Origin: Gammaproteobacteria bacterium
Lineage (GTDB): Bacteria > Pseudomonadota > Gammaproteobacteria > S012-40
Direction of reading: 5' to 3'
DNA length: 56,905 nucleotides
Assembly: GCA_029884425.1 (NCBI GenBank)
Contig: JAOUHV010000014.1
Coordinates: 1-56,905, forward strand
Made by a program: the position numbers and the translations under genes. Below are positions 26,268 through 37,080 of this stretch, in pieces (the stretch's first letter is position 1; the number at the start of each line of letters is the position of its first letter). Under the pieces are notes generated by a model. The model was not told where the DNA came from, ran no database searches, and saw only the letters and a list, made by a program, of their open reading frames with translations.

Positions 26268-27970
26268 AAATTACCACCTCACTCTTTGTATTCGCCCTAA
26301 TGACAGGATATTCCGCTGCACATGCCGCCGAGATCAACAACACCACCAGTGTCACTGATGAACAATTACTGAAAATCATGGAAGATGCACGTCAGGCCAT
26401 GACCGCACATCAGTACATGATGGCCATCAAACTTTATCGACAACTTGCGGAAATGCCCGATCACGTTCTGCGTCAGGACGCGATTGAGTCATTGGGGTTA
26501 GCCTACGAACGTGCCGGCAAACAGGCTGATGCAAAGCGAGCATATGAGTATTTCTTGCAACTCTATCCCGACTCGGCCGCATCCGAGCGGATTCGTCAGC
26601 GCTTGGCCGGCATTGTGACCGCAACCTGGAAAGACAAGGAAAAGCTGGACAAGCCCAAAGAAAAAGCCGGCTCATCAACCTGGAACAATTATGGTTCATG
26701 GTCGCAATATTTCCGTCGTAATGGCAGCCTGGACGAAGACAACAAGGACATCGTCAATTTGAATTTGTTGTCCAGCAATCTGGATCTCAATGGTCGTGGA
26801 AAAATAGGTAATCTTGATTTAAAAACGCGCTTCACAGGCAGTGAAAATACCAATATCGACGATAGCAGCAACAATTACCAGACGCTCAATTATCTTTATG
26901 CCGAAATCAATAGCCGCGGCTCGGGCTTTTACAGTCGCATTGGCCGACAGCGCCCCAAAAGCGGTGGCATCATGGGCCGTTTCGATGGTGTTCATCTCGG
27001 CTATCACATCAATAACAGTTTAATTTTCAACGTAACTGCGGGTTATCCCGTGGACCGCTCAAAAAATATTTTTATTGATGACAGCCGTGAGTTTTACGGT
27101 GTAACGCTGGAAACAGGTCCGTGGCATGAGTACTGGCTTGCCAACATCTATGCTATCCGACAAATGTCGGAGTCTTATCTTGATCGTGAAGCTACGGGTG
27201 GTGAACTGCGCTATATTCACCCAAAACACAATCTGTACACCTTCGTCGACTATGACACGCATTTTGAAACATTAAATATTTTCAGCACCCAAGCCAGTGT
27301 GACCGCCAGCGAGAGCATCATATTTAATGCGTTCCTCGATGTCCGTCACACACCCACAGTGACCACGCGCAATGCCCTATTTGGTCAGCAGGTCACCACA
27401 TTGACCGAGCTGCACAAATCGAACAGTCCCGAAGCCATTCAGCAAATGGCGCTAAACAACAGCCCGAAATATTATTTGTCGATGGCATCGATGACTTATA
27501 AATTCAACAGCATGTATCAGTTGGATACCGACATAACCGCCAGCAAGTTGGAAACCTCGCCTAGCATGCCAGCCATGTCAGGCTCATCGAATCCGATGGA
27601 ATATTATTTTTCGACACGACTAACCATTAGCGAATGGTTTGGCAAACGCGATGTCAATATTGTTGGTCTGCGCTATGCCGACACGGCCAACAGCACACAA
27701 CAACAATTACTGCTCAACAGTCGCTTTTATGCCTCGGAAAAATGGTCACTCAATCCCAGCATCATCGTCGACAACCGCCGCTATAGCGGTAATAGTCAGC
27801 AGTCCGAACTTCGTGTTGTTCCAGGATTTCGAACCGAGTATCTAGCCAGCCGCAGCTTTAGTATGGACATGGAGATCGTGCCGGAATGGAGTGAACGCAA
27901 AGATACTGTGGGCAATTACGAATACAAAAACTACTACGTGAATATGGGATACCGTTACATTTTTGATTAG
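26264..27970 (+). CDS. TPR-containing outer-membrane beta-barrel (porin of the cytochrome conduit)
   Basis: A 568-residue exported protein. Signal peptide about 1-21 (Y-S-A-A-H-A), then a TPR-like periplasmic region (about 25-115: A-I-K-L-Y-R-Q-L-A and A-Y-E-R-A-G-K-Q-A-D-A-K-R-A-Y-E-Y-F-L). From ~130 to the end there are alternating amphipathic strands rich in Y, N, S and R, closing with G-Y-R-Y-I-F-D. The start ATG overlaps the 23-heme cytochrome stop; the longer frame from 26213 has no signal peptide. Function inferred from position: a barrel that sheathes a multiheme cytochrome across the outer membrane, as in porin-cytochrome complexes. It has no MtrB-type N-terminal C-x-x-C, so it is not a plain MtrB homologue. 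Confidence 0.8.
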   Translation: MKITTSLFVFALMTGYSAAHAAEINNTTSVTDEQLLKIMEDARQAMTAHQYMMAIKLYRQLAEMPDHVLRQDAIESLGLAYERAGKQADAKRAYEYFLQLYPDSAASERIRQRLAGIVTATWKDKEKLDKPKEKAGSSTWNNYGSWSQYFRRNGSLDEDNKDIVNLNLLSSNLDLNGRGKIGNLDLKTRFTGSENTNIDDSSNNYQTLNYLYAEINSRGSGFYSRIGRQRPKSGGIMGRFDGVHLGYHINNSLIFNVTAGYPVDRSKNIFIDDSREFYGVTLETGPWHEYWLANIYAIRQMSESYLDREATGGELRYIHPKHNLYTFVDYDTHFETLNIFSTQASVTASESIIFNAFLDVRHTPTVTTRNALFGQQVTTLTELHKSNSPEAIQQMALNNSPKYYLSMASMTYKFNSMYQLDTDITASKLETSPSMPAMSGSSNPMEYYFSTRLTISEWFGKRDVNIVGLRYADTANSTQQQLLLNSRFYASEKWSLNPSIIVDNRRYSGNSQQSELRVVPGFRTEYLASRSFSMDMEIVPEWSERKDTVGNYEYKNYYVNMGYRYIFD

Positions 27971-28228
27971 GAAGTTGTCGATCCTGTGACCATTTTTTGT
28001 TAAGTTTCGACTAAGAAATGTAACCTACGGACAAATAAACAAAAATACATGCTCCAAGCGTCACTTTTTCCACAACTTGTGCTGGTATTCGGCAAAGGAA
28101 AGGAGTATAGTCACTTTGCTTGCATTGGCTCAAGCGGCTTTCTTAGACACACCTCGCGTTACCTCTCTGAATCGTCATTGCGTCAACTGCACGCACCTAT
28201 TCTGTTAAATTGTGTTTCGAGGTAAAAA

Positions 28229-28432
28229 ATGAACATCGGTACCGTAAAATGGTTCAACGAGGCAAAAGGTTTTGGTTTTATCACTCCTAAAGAAGGTGGT
28301 GATGACGTATTCGTTCACTTCCGCGCTATCGTTGGCGATGGCTTCAAGACTCTGCGTGAAGGCCAGACTGTTAGCTACCAAGTAGAAAACGGCCCTAAAG
28401 GTCCTCAGGCTGCTCAAGTCCAGCCACAGTAA
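28229..28432 (+). CDS. Cold-shock domain protein (CspA family)
   Basis: A 67-residue OB-fold RNA chaperone. RNP-1 is K-G-F-G-F-I and RNP-2 is V-F-V-H-F. The start G-T-V-K-W-F-N and the end G-P-x-A-x-x-V match CspA-family proteins, which melt RNA secondary structure at low temperature or as part of general translation. The RBS is GAGGT seven bases before ATG. The 258 bases upstream hold no gene and could carry the long 5' leader typical of csp genes; a strong terminator follows. Confidence 0.95.
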   Translation: MNIGTVKWFNEAKGFGFITPKEGGDDVFVHFRAIVGDGFKTLREGQTVSYQVENGPKGPQAAQVQPQ

Positions 28433-28456
28433 GACCTAAGTAATTGAGTTTTAAGG

Positions 28457-28483
28457 ATAAAGCCCCGTCTGCCGGGGCTTTAT
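28457..28483 (+). terminator. Intrinsic terminator after the cold-shock gene
   Basis: ATAAAGCCCCG pairs with CGGGGCTTTAT around a 5-base loop, 24 bases after the stop, followed by a T-rich stretch. A textbook rho-independent terminator. Confidence 0.9.
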
Positions 28484-28624
28484 CTGTTTTGGACACCAGT
28501 CAGGCAAGTTTTCCCCATCCAGACCCCAATCGTTGGGATTGGTGATAAACTACCCCTGTGCCACAAACCACCCTACCGGGTTCTTTTCAGCCTTTTCAAT
28601 TGGTTATTTCCCACTCAGATTCGC

Positions 28625-29506
28625 ATGGATTGGTTTTCACTTTCGCTGCTGTGCGCCCTGAGCCTGGCCCTGGCTGACGCACTGAGCAAAAAATATTTGC
28701 CAGGTTACAGTCCCTACCAACTGCTGCTGGTGCGGTTCACAATTCCCGGCCTGTTACTTATTCCCTGGCTAATGGCCCACCCTGTATCACTCATGGATCA
28801 GCCTGCGGCGTTTTGGGGCTGGATGGCGCTCACCATCCCCCTGGAACTGATCGCCATGCTGATCTACATGCAGGCCATCAGCAACGCTCCTTTGCACCAG
28901 ACCCTGCCCTACCTGTCCTTCACACCAGTTTTCAACATCTTGACTGGCTGGCTGTTCCTGGGCGAAGAGGCTTCTCTCCTTGGCAGCATGGGCATTTTGT
29001 TGGTGGTCATGGGTTCATATTTGCTGAATCTGCATCGGCTACGCGCCAACGGCGATCTGAACCTGCTCGAACCACTGCGCGCCATCTTTTATCAACAAGC
29101 GTCACGACGCATGCTGTTGGTCGCATTCATTTACAGCCTAACCTCCGTCTTCAGCAAAGCGGCCATGAACTACACCAACCCGGATGGATTTGGCGCGTTT
29201 TACTTCGTAGTGATTGGCGGTGCATCTGTACTGCTGGTGATGATCAAACAACCAAGCAGCCTGAGCGTTTTAAGTCGCAATCTGCGCTGGCATTTGATCA
29301 TCGGCGGCCTAATGGCGCTGATGGTGGTCACGCATTTTGTTGCCATTGCACAGATTGAGGCGGCCTACATGATCGCGGTCAAACGACTCAGCCTGCTTTT
29401 TGGCATTGTGCTGGGCGCTTGGCTGCTGCATGAACAAGGATTAGGACGAAATCTGGCCTCAGCCAGTATTATGGTCGCAGGGGTTGCGTTGATATTATTG
29501 GGATAA
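28625..29506 (+). CDS. DMT-superfamily (EamA-type) transporter
   Basis: A 293-residue very hydrophobic protein with about ten membrane helices in two EamA-like halves. The first half ends with L-T-G-W-L-F-L-G-E-E and the second with V-K-R-L-S-L-L-F-G-I-V-L-G-A-W-L-L-H-E, the usual closing motifs of each repeat. Members export metabolites such as amino acids or take up small solutes; the substrate cannot be inferred. Alone between the cold-shock gene and the chemoreceptor. Confidence 0.85.
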   Translation: MDWFSLSLLCALSLALADALSKKYLPGYSPYQLLLVRFTIPGLLLIPWLMAHPVSLMDQPAAFWGWMALTIPLELIAMLIYMQAISNAPLHQTLPYLSFTPVFNILTGWLFLGEEASLLGSMGILLVVMGSYLLNLHRLRANGDLNLLEPLRAIFYQQASRRMLLVAFIYSLTSVFSKAAMNYTNPDGFGAFYFVVIGGASVLLVMIKQPSSLSVLSRNLRWHLIIGGLMALMVVTHFVAIAQIEAAYMIAVKRLSLLFGIVLGAWLLHEQGLGRNLASASIMVAGVALILLG

Positions 29507-29654
29507 AATCAATCGCACTTCATATGAATCGACAATTGGTGTTTCAGAGAGATATCTACTTTTTCACGAGGAACCTGATCAGGCGGCTGCCGAATTTTAT
29601 ACAGAGCAACCACCAGATCAAGTCTAAATTTATTATCGTTTCTGATCAGCACAA

Positions 29655-31244
29655 CTAGGTGCGGAACTGGGCCACCAATCCTGAGATACTCTTGGCCATC
29701 TGATTGAGTTCTGCACTGCCGTTGGCAGTATTTTCCGCATGCCTGCCGGTTTCAGAACTGACCACGCTAATATTCTCTACGTTGCGATTGATTTCATCCG
29801 CGACCGAACTTTGCTCTTCTGCCGCAGCCGCTATTTGCACATTGCGGCCCACGATATCCTGAATACAGGACGCGATCGACTCCAGTGCATCATTGGCCTT
29901 ACTCACTTCTTCCATCGCTTGACGCGCCCGCTCATTGCCATCATGCATGGAAGATACAGCCTGCTTGGACGACGCTTGCAGCGCCGCAATCATCACTTGT
30001 ATTTCCTGGGTAGACTCCTGAGTCCTGCTTGCCAAGGTCCGCACTTCATCGGCCACCACTGCAAATCCACGTCCCTGTTCGCCAGCGCGCGCTGCTTCAA
30101 TCGCAGCATTCAATGCCAGCAAATTGGTTTGCTCTGCAATCGTTTTAATCACATCCAGCACCGATTCAATTCGCTGACTGTGCGCATCCAATTCACTAAG
30201 CACCGTTGCGGAGCGTGCGACCTCCGCCGCCAAGCCCTCCACTGCATTCACTGAGCTCTTCACCACCTGCCGGCCGTTAATCGCTTCTTTGTCTGCGGTA
30301 TCCGCCGCAGCGGATGCGGCATTGGCGTTTTCCGCTACTTCGCGAATGCTGGCAGCCATTTCATTCACCGCTGCCGCGATGGTTTGCGTTTCCTGCTGTT
30401 GGCGCATCGCATTGTTTTTTAACTCATCAGTAATTACAGAGAAATCCGCTGCCCCACTTTCGATCGTGGCAACCGAACCCTTTATCTGCTCCATCATGCC
30501 ACGCAATTTCCCTAAAAATCGATTAAATCGCCGCGCCACATCCGTCAGCTCGTCATCGCCCTTTTCTTCCAGTTTCAAGGTTAAATCGCCATTCCCACTG
30601 GCAACATCTTCCAATCTATCTGCCAGATTTTTTATCGGATCTACCACGGCGCGACGGGTATAGAACATGGAAAACATCACAATCACCACACCCAGCAACA
30701 ACGCACCAAACATTGCGCTGTAGCTCAGCGATTCCACCCGCTCAATGGCTTCCGTCATCCCCTCCACCGCACCATCACCATTTTTCTCCAGCGCCTCCAA
30801 TTGATTCAACAAAACGTCAACGTTGGACTTATATTGCACGACCATCTCGTCGGTGACCGCATGATTTTCAGCAGCTTTTAAAATTACGTTTCTTGATTTT
30901 TTGTACTGTGAAAGAGCCTCATCAAACGGCGCCTTCAATTCCGACTTCATCAAGCCACTACCCCACATACGACCAATGGCCTCGTCACGCGCGTCCTTTA
31001 TTTCTTGAGGTATGGTGATAGGCTTATTTTCATCAATGGCCTCCTCCATCAGGATCATTTCTTCCTGAAGGGTAATCACTGTCTCCATCGCACCATCGGC
31101 TGCATCCCAGGCAGGACCGGAAATAAATGCCAGATTCTCTGACAAATTTTTAATTCCCCAAATTCCGCTAATGCCAGCCAGCAGCAGCACGGCAAACATC
31201 AGAGCATTCACCAGGCTCAATTTTCGACCAACTGTCATGCGCAT
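29655..31244 (-). CDS. Methyl-accepting chemotaxis protein
   Basis: A 529-residue receptor. First membrane helix about 10-30, a periplasmic four-helix-bundle type sensor (about 31-175), second membrane helix about 177-198, a HAMP domain ([11 protein letters not shown] to ~260), then the signalling domain with the conserved hairpin [18 protein letters not shown] and [10 protein letters not shown]. No C-terminal CheR-tether pentapeptide. It relays an unknown stimulus to CheA; because such bundle sensors often see small or redox-related signals, a link with the neighbouring electron-transfer locus is possible but unproved. GGGAGG precedes ATG 31244. Confidence 0.93.
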   Translation of the reverse strand: MRMTVGRKLSLVNALMFAVLLLAGISGIWGIKNLSENLAFISGPAWDAADGAMETVITLQEEMILMEEAIDENKPITIPQEIKDARDEAIGRMWGSGLMKSELKAPFDEALSQYKKSRNVILKAAENHAVTDEMVVQYKSNVDVLLNQLEALEKNGDGAVEGMTEAIERVESLSYSAMFGALLLGVVIVMFSMFYTRRAVVDPIKNLADRLEDVASGNGDLTLKLEEKGDDELTDVARRFNRFLGKLRGMMEQIKGSVATIESGAADFSVITDELKNNAMRQQQETQTIAAAVNEMAASIREVAENANAASAAADTADKEAINGRQVVKSSVNAVEGLAAEVARSATVLSELDAHSQRIESVLDVIKTIAEQTNLLALNAAIEAARAGEQGRGFAVVADEVRTLASRTQESTQEIQVMIAALQASSKQAVSSMHDGNERARQAMEEVSKANDALESIASCIQDIVGRNVQIAAAAEEQSSVADEINRNVENISVVSSETGRHAENTANGSAELNQMAKSISGLVAQFRT

Positions 31245-31506
31245 AAACAGACCTCCCCTCAGAAATGTACTGAATATTTCGCTAGTAAAACGGTTGGATT
31301 TGAAAAAAATTGAGCCAAATTTAGCTAAAAGTCAGAAATAGCCGCAAATAGACTTACAGGAATTGATAATTAAGAGTTACTTCTGATCAGGAATGCACCA
31401 AGAGTACTTTCCCGGCAAAGTGGCGAAATCGCCAGCTACCCAACCAAAAAGCAACCAATTAAACGATAAGACTTGAGAAAAAGAGAAAAGCGAAGGAAAG
31501 GAAAAT

Positions 31507-31583
31507 TGGTCGGGACGAGAGGATTTGAACCTCCGACCCCTTGCACCCCATGCAAGTGCGCTACCAAGCTGCGCCACGTCCCG
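31507..31583 (-). tRNA. tRNA-Pro (GGG anticodon)
   Basis: A 77-nt cloverleaf with acceptor stem CGGGACG/CGTCCCG, encoded CCA, TTCAAATCC T-arm and anticodon loop ATGGGGT between CTTGC and GCAAG. Its place after the ihfA/merR-like pair is the usual one in Pseudomonas-like genomes. Confidence 0.96.
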
Positions 31584-31623
31584 ACGGAATCTATAAACCT
31601 GAGCGAACTCAAGAATTGCGCGC

Positions 31624-31652
31624 ATTCTAACGGAAAAAGCCCGTAGAGTGAA
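31624..31652 (-). promoter_or_regulatory. Candidate tRNA-Pro promoter
   Basis: On the minus strand TTCACT and TAGAAT are separated by 17 bases, about 40 bases before the tRNA, with a GC-rich discriminator (GCGCGC) after the -10 as is common for stringently controlled stable-RNA promoters. The -35 is weak. Confidence 0.45.
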
Positions 31653-31670
31653 TATCTTATTCGATTTTTT

Positions 31671-32078
31671 CTAAACTTCTGGTGAAGATTCGAGCAAGTT
31701 CAAAACATCTTCCAGTTCGGTAAGAAGTTGCGCGGTCAATCTCTTATCCTGCGCATTCACGCCCGAGGGTTCCACAGGCACCACAGACTCCTTCACCGCG
31801 ACTTTGCTACTCAACTGCTGACGAGCACCATTGATCGTAAATCCACGGTCATACAGCAACTCACGAATCTGCCGAACCATCAGCACATCATGTTGCTGAT
31901 AATAACGACGATTGCCGCGGCGCTTCACGGGCTTTAATTGGGGGAACTCTTGCTCCCAATAGCGCAACACATGCGGTTTGACACCACAAAGTTCAGCTAC
32001 TTCGCCAATGGCGAAGTAGCGCTTAGTCGGTATCTCCGGAAGATGTTGGGTTTTGCTCGCTTCCTGCATAGGCTTCAA
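31671..32078 (-). CDS. MerR-family regulator (ihfA-linked)
   Basis: A 135-residue protein. The helix-turn-helix is [21 protein letters not shown], followed by the MerR wing R-R-G-N-R-R-Y-Y and a short coiled C-terminus without metal-binding cysteines. This MerR-like gene directly after ihfA is conserved in gammaproteobacteria; its effector and targets are unknown. The start at 32078 overlaps the ihfA end by 56 bases; a start at 32069 is equally possible. Confidence 0.9.
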   Translation of the reverse strand: MKPMQEASKTQHLPEIPTKRYFAIGEVAELCGVKPHVLRYWEQEFPQLKPVKRRGNRRYYQQHDVLMVRQIRELLYDRGFTINGARQQLSSKVAVKESVVPVEPSGVNAQDKRLTAQLLTELEDVLNLLESSPEV

Positions 32079-32352
32079 CTCGGGCTTTCAATTTTTGACC
32101 TGGTCTAAAGGTCACAACGCGGCGTGCAGTAATTGGGATTTCTTCCCCTGTTTTGGGGTTGCGTCCCGGCCGCTGATTTTTATCTCTTAAGGTGAAGTTG
32201 CCAAACCCAGAAAGTTTGACGCTCACACCACTTTCCAACGAATTGCGTACTTCTTCAAAAAACAGGTCTACCAGCTCTTTCGCCTCGCGTTTGTTAAGAC
32301 CTAACTCCTCAAACAGACGCTCAGCCATATCCGCCTTTGTTAATGACGCCAT
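32023..32352 (-). CDS. ihfA: Integration host factor subunit alpha
   Basis: A 109-residue DNA-bending protein of the HU/IHF family. It has the family N-terminus [12 protein letters not shown], the beta-arm [12 protein letters not shown] with the intercalating Pro, and [13 protein letters not shown]. With IhfB it bends DNA sharply in the minor groove. It starts 3 bases after the pheT stop, the standard end of the infC-pheST operon. Confidence 0.97.
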   Translation of the reverse strand: MASLTKADMAERLFEELGLNKREAKELVDLFFEEVRNSLESGVSVKLSGFGNFTLRDKNQRPGRNPKTGEEIPITARRVVTFRPGQKLKARVEAYAGSEQNPTSSGDTD

Positions 32353-32355
32353 AGA

Positions 32356-34734
32356 CTACTCTCTCAATGTTGCACCAACAGTTTTTAATTGTTTTAGTAA
32401 TGTCGTTATAAGCGCATCTACCCTGGAGTCTATAAGGGTTTGTTCATCATCCTGAATGGTAAAAGCGATTGCAAGGCTTTTCTTACCCTCTGGCACTCCC
32501 GCTCCCCGGTAGACATCGAAAATAACCCACTCTTTCAGTGTCTTATCGTCAACTTGTTGTATTGCTTTAGCTATTTGCTCGGCAGATACGACTTCGTCCA
32601 CAATCACTGCCAAATCACGCCGCAGTGAAGGGAACTTGGAAATCGACCGGAACCCGGGCACCTTGCCGCCACAAATTTCTTCCAGCACCAATTCAAACAA
32701 CACAATTCCACCAGGTAATCCCAACGTTTGTTGATGATTGGGATGAAGAACGCCAATCCACCCGGCCTGACGACCGGCACGTTCAATCACTGCGCTCTGA
32801 CCTGGGTGCAAGGCGAAATGTTGAGCACTCTTAAAGATAAAAGCCGAAGCTTCATGAGTCAATGACAATATTGCTTCAACATCTGATTTTATATCATAAA
32901 AATCCAGGGACTGCGGTTTCCCACCCCATTGATCAGGGTAACGACTGCCAAATGCCACACCGGCAATCATCGGCTGCTGCACGACGCTGCCGTCTGCCTG
33001 TGGCAGGTAACGCATACCGGTTTCAAACAAGCGTACACGGTTTTGCTGGTGTGCCAGGTTGTGCTCCACCGCAGGAATAAGACTAGACCACAATGTAGTA
33101 CGCATCACCGCCATTTCTGAAGAAATGGGATTGGCCAATTTCAGCGGCGTCAGTTGCGGGTCAAGTTTGGCCTGAATGGTTTCATCGACGAAACTATAGG
33201 AAATCGTTTCGTTATAACCCCGCGCCACCATCAGCTGGCGCAAGCGGTTCAACGTCACCTTGCCTTCCGGCTGCGGCGGCATTTGCAGCGCAGCTACGGC
33301 AGTATGGGTTGGAATGTTGTTGTAACCGTAAATGCGGCCAACTTCTTCGATCAGGTCTGCTTCAATCGCAATATCAAAACGATACGACGGCGGCGTTACC
33401 GTCCAGCCACCAGCAGTTGCCTGCACACCCATTCCCAAACGATCCAGGTAGTCAGCAACAGTAGCATCAGCCAAGGAAATACCCAGCACCCGCTTTAGGC
33501 GCTCGCAGCGCAGGGATATCGGCGCACGCACGGGCAAATGCTCGGCACTGCGACGCTCCACCACCGGACCGGCCTGACCACCGGCGATGTCCAAAATCAG
33601 TTGCGTCGCCCGCTCCATTGCGCGTTTCTGCAGACCAAAGTCCACGCCACGCTCAAACCGATAGGACGAATCAGTCTGCATGCCGAATTTACGGGCCTTG
33701 CCACGAATACTGTCGGGCGAGAAAAACGCGCATTCCAAAAACAGGTTATGCGTGTCATCAGAAACCGAACTGTCCTGACCTCCCATCACGCCAGCAAACG
33801 CCACGACACCCTTGGCATCGGCAATCACCAACTCGTTACTGCTCAGAGTAATTTCGGAATCGTCCAGCAACTTGGCTTTTTCGCCCTCGCTGGCGCGACG
33901 CACCACGATTTTGCCACTCAACTTATCCAGATCGAACGCGTGCATGGGCTGTCCCAGCTCCAGCAGCACAAAATTGGTTACATCCACCAGGAAACTGATG
34001 CTGCGCTGGCCGCCGCGACGCAGGCGCTCCTGCATCCACATCGGCGTTTTCACTGCGGCATTCACGCCACGGACAACACGCCCCAGATAAACGGGGCAAT
34101 CCGCCGGTGCTTGCAACTCAACGCCAAAAGTGTCGTCAATGGCCGGAGCCACAGGTGCGACTGCAGGCACATTAACGACAACCTGATTAAGTACGCCCAC
34201 TTCGCGGGCCATACCGGCAATACTCAAACAATCGCCACGATTGGGGGTAAAATCCACTTCGATGATGTTGTCGTCCAGCTGCAGCCACTGACGAAAATCC
34301 ATACCGATCGGTGCATCCGCCGGCAACAGCAACAGACCATCCGAGGTATCCGCCAGGCCAAGCTCTTTGGCCGAACACAGCATGCCAAATGACGGCTGAC
34401 CACGCAGTTTGGCCTGCTTGATTTTGAAATCGCCAGGCAAAACCGCACCGATCTTGGCGCAGGGTACGCGCGCACCTTGATGCACATTGGCCGCACCACA
34501 AACGATGGTGAGATTTTCTGCTTCGCCGACATTCACCTGACAAACGTTCAGTTTGTCCGCCTCTGGGTGCTTTTCCAGGGAAACAACTTCCCCCACCACA
34601 ACACCACTGAACTGGGCCGCCGCCGGCTCCACGCCGTCCACTTCCAGGCCCGCCATGGTCAGCTGAGCTGCCAACGCATCGCTATCAATTGCGGGATTTA
34701 CCCACTCACGTAACCACTGTTCGCTAAATTTCAT
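32356..34734 (-). CDS. pheT: Phenylalanyl-tRNA synthetase beta subunit
   Basis: A 792-residue subunit with the full bacterial layout: EMAP-type tRNA-binding domain (G-E-V-V-S-L-E-K-H-P-E-A-D-K-L near residue 47), B3/B4 editing domain, B5 domain, catalytic-like core and a C-terminal FDX-ACB domain (K-F-P-S-L-R-R-D-L-A-V-I-V). With PheS it makes the alpha2-beta2 enzyme that charges tRNA-Phe and edits Tyr-tRNA. It lies 18 bases after pheS. Confidence 0.98.
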   Translation of the reverse strand: MKFSEQWLREWVNPAIDSDALAAQLTMAGLEVDGVEPAAAQFSGVVVGEVVSLEKHPEADKLNVCQVNVGEAENLTIVCGAANVHQGARVPCAKIGAVLPGDFKIKQAKLRGQPSFGMLCSAKELGLADTSDGLLLLPADAPIGMDFRQWLQLDDNIIEVDFTPNRGDCLSIAGMAREVGVLNQVVVNVPAVAPVAPAIDDTFGVELQAPADCPVYLGRVVRGVNAAVKTPMWMQERLRRGGQRSISFLVDVTNFVLLELGQPMHAFDLDKLSGKIVVRRASEGEKAKLLDDSEITLSSNELVIADAKGVVAFAGVMGGQDSSVSDDTHNLFLECAFFSPDSIRGKARKFGMQTDSSYRFERGVDFGLQKRAMERATQLILDIAGGQAGPVVERRSAEHLPVRAPISLRCERLKRVLGISLADATVADYLDRLGMGVQATAGGWTVTPPSYRFDIAIEADLIEEVGRIYGYNNIPTHTAVAALQMPPQPEGKVTLNRLRQLMVARGYNETISYSFVDETIQAKLDPQLTPLKLANPISSEMAVMRTTLWSSLIPAVEHNLAHQQNRVRLFETGMRYLPQADGSVVQQPMIAGVAFGSRYPDQWGGKPQSLDFYDIKSDVEAILSLTHEASAFIFKSAQHFALHPGQSAVIERAGRQAGWIGVLHPNHQQTLGLPGGIVLFELVLEEICGGKVPGFRSISKFPSLRRDLAVIVDEVVSAEQIAKAIQQVDDKTLKEWVIFDVYRGAGVPEGKKSLAIAFTIQDDEQTLIDSRVDALITTLLKQLKTVGATLRE

Positions 34735-34752
34735 GAACCCAAACCGTCTGAA

Positions 34753-35808
<1,056 letters not shown>

Positions 35809-35848
35809 TTATCACGCTTGCCCTGCAAAAGCATGCGGATTGCAACAA

Positions 35849-35880
35849 AAAAGGGGAAAGGCGTTAGCCTTTCCCCTTTT
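35849..35880 (-). terminator. Strong hairpin between rplT and pheS
   Basis: AAAAGGGGAAAGGC pairs perfectly with GCCTTTCCCCTTTT around a 4-base loop, and on the minus strand a T-run follows. It is a rho-independent terminator after rplT, or an attenuator that lets some transcripts reach pheST. Confidence 0.9.
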
Positions 35881-35920
35881 GACACGGCACCTGCCAGTGG
35901 CTTGGGTAGACGTAAACGCC

Positions 35921-36277
35921 TTACGCCAAAGCAGACTTGGCAGTTTCGGCCAGCTTGCTAAAGCCAGCCTTGTCAAATACCGCGATGTCAGCCAGAACCT
36001 TACGGTCGATGGCGACATTGGACTTCTTCAAGCCATTGATCATGCGGCTGTACGACAGACCGTTAGAACGTGCACCGGCGTTGATACGCGCAATCCACAG
36101 AGCGCGGAATTGACGCTTACGCTGTTTACGGTCGCGGTATGCATACTGACCAGCTTTAGTTACGGCCTGCTTGGCTACGCGGTATACACGACTACGTGCA
36201 CCATAATAGCCTTTGGCAGCTTTTAGCACTTTTTTATGACGACGGCGTGCTTCTACGCCACGTTTAACTCTTGGCAT
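35921..36277 (-). CDS. rplT: 50S ribosomal protein L20
   Basis: A 118-residue very basic protein with the L20 N-terminus ([17 protein letters not shown]-x-A-K-G-Y) and the globular C-terminal domain [11 protein letters not shown]-x-L-W-I-x-R-I-N-A. It is an early-assembly 23S rRNA-binding protein and in many bacteria represses its own operon. Downstream of rpmI by 22 bases. Confidence 0.98.
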   Translation of the reverse strand: MPRVKRGVEARRRHKKVLKAAKGYYGARSRVYRVAKQAVTKAGQYAYRDRKQRKRQFRALWIARINAGARSNGLSYSRMINGLKKSNVAIDRKVLADIAVFDKAGFSKLAETAKSALA

Positions 36278-36299
36278 CTCGGTATCCTCTCTTGACGGC

Positions 36300-36497
36300 T
36301 TATGCGTATGGCAGCATGCGTTTTACGCCGGCTACATTGGTTTCGTGCACGGCTTCGGGTGTACGCAATTGACGCTTACGCTTGGTGCTTTTCTTCGTCA
36401 AGATGTGTCTACGATGCGACTGTTTACGCTTGAAGTGACCTGAACCTGCGCGTTTGAAGCGCTTCAGGGCACTGCTTTTAGATTTAATTTTAGGCAT
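36300..36497 (-). CDS. rpmI: 50S ribosomal protein L35
   Basis: A 65-residue basic protein with the family pattern P-K-I-K-S-K-S-S-A-x-K-R-F-K and H-I-L-T-K-K-S-x-K-R-K-R-x-L-R. Full length. It lies between infC and rplT, as in nearly all bacteria. Confidence 0.98.
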   Translation of the reverse strand: MPKIKSKSSALKRFKRAGSGHFKRKQSHRRHILTKKSTKRKRQLRTPEAVHETNVAGVKRMLPYA

Positions 36498-36536
36498 TAC
36501 TCTCTACTCCGCATTTGTGGGGTAATTAATTAACTA

Positions 36537-37067
36537 CTATTTTTTCCTTTTGGGGGCGAATACCATCACCATTTGCCGGCCTTCCATTTTTGGAAATTGC
36601 TCTACCGTGCCGAATTCATCCAGATCGGTTTGAATTCGTTGCAGCAGATCACGACCAAGCTCCTGGTGAGCTAACTCCCGACCACGGAACCGCAAGGTTA
36701 CCTTGGCCTTATCCCCATCACTCAAAAAGCGAATCAGGTTGCGTAGTTTTACCTGATAGTCGCCAATGTCCGTTCCTGGACGAAACTTAATTTCCTTAAT
36801 CTGAGTCTGTTTTTGTTTCTTTTTCGCTACCTGTTGACGCTTTTGCTCTTCAAACAGGAATTTGCCATAGTCCATTACCTTGCACACAGGCGGATCAGCC
36901 TGAGCTGCAATTTCGACCAAATCCAATCCAGCTTCTTCAGCAATGGCCAGCGCTTCCTTGATGGTCACCACATCTTTGAGCCCCTCTGAACCGTCTACGA
37001 TCAAACGGACACGGGGAGATGTGATTTCTTCGTTCAAGCGAACGCTTTTGTCTTTCCTGGCAGCGAT
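36537..37067 (-). CDS. infC: Translation initiation factor IF-3 (ATC start)
   Basis: A 176-residue IF-3: N-terminal domain with R-L-N-E-E-I, basic linker K-K-K-Q-K-Q and C-terminal domain [10 protein letters not shown]-x-G-D-Y. No ATG, GTG or TTG gives a proper N-terminus with a ribosome site: the TTG at 37037 lies inside the conserved R-L-N segment. Ten codons upstream an ATC stands eight bases after GGAGG. infC is known for AUU or AUC starts, through which IF-3 represses its own translation, so ATC 37067 is chosen. IF-3 binds 30S subunits and checks the start codon. Confidence 0.96.
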   Translation of the reverse strand: MAARKDKSVRLNEEITSPRVRLIVDGSEGLKDVVTIKEALAIAEEAGLDLVEIAAQADPPVCKVMDYGKFLFEEQKRQQVAKKKQKQTQIKEIKFRPGTDIGDYQVKLRNLIRFLSDGDKAKVTLRFRGRELAHQELGRDLLQRIQTDLDEFGTVEQFPKMEGRQMVMVFAPKRKK

Positions 37068-37080
37068 GAGTTATTCCTCC
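37065..37080 (-). promoter_or_regulatory. infC Shine-Dalgarno and ATC start codon
   Basis: GGAGG at 37080-37076 overlaps the last codons of thrS, eight bases before ATC (37067-37065). A non-canonical start here is the feedback control point for IF-3. Confidence 0.85.

Noticed and set aside
26264-27970. Naming the porin MtrB or PioB
   Set aside because: No N-terminal CxxC and no recognisable MtrB motif; TPR region at the N-terminus is different.
31377-31625. 82-residue minus-strand frame across tRNA-Pro
   Set aside because: Its central segment is the translation of the tRNA itself, a well-known false protein; no ribosome site.
33538-34392. 284-residue plus-strand frame
   Set aside because: Antisense shadow of pheT, which has unmistakable domains.
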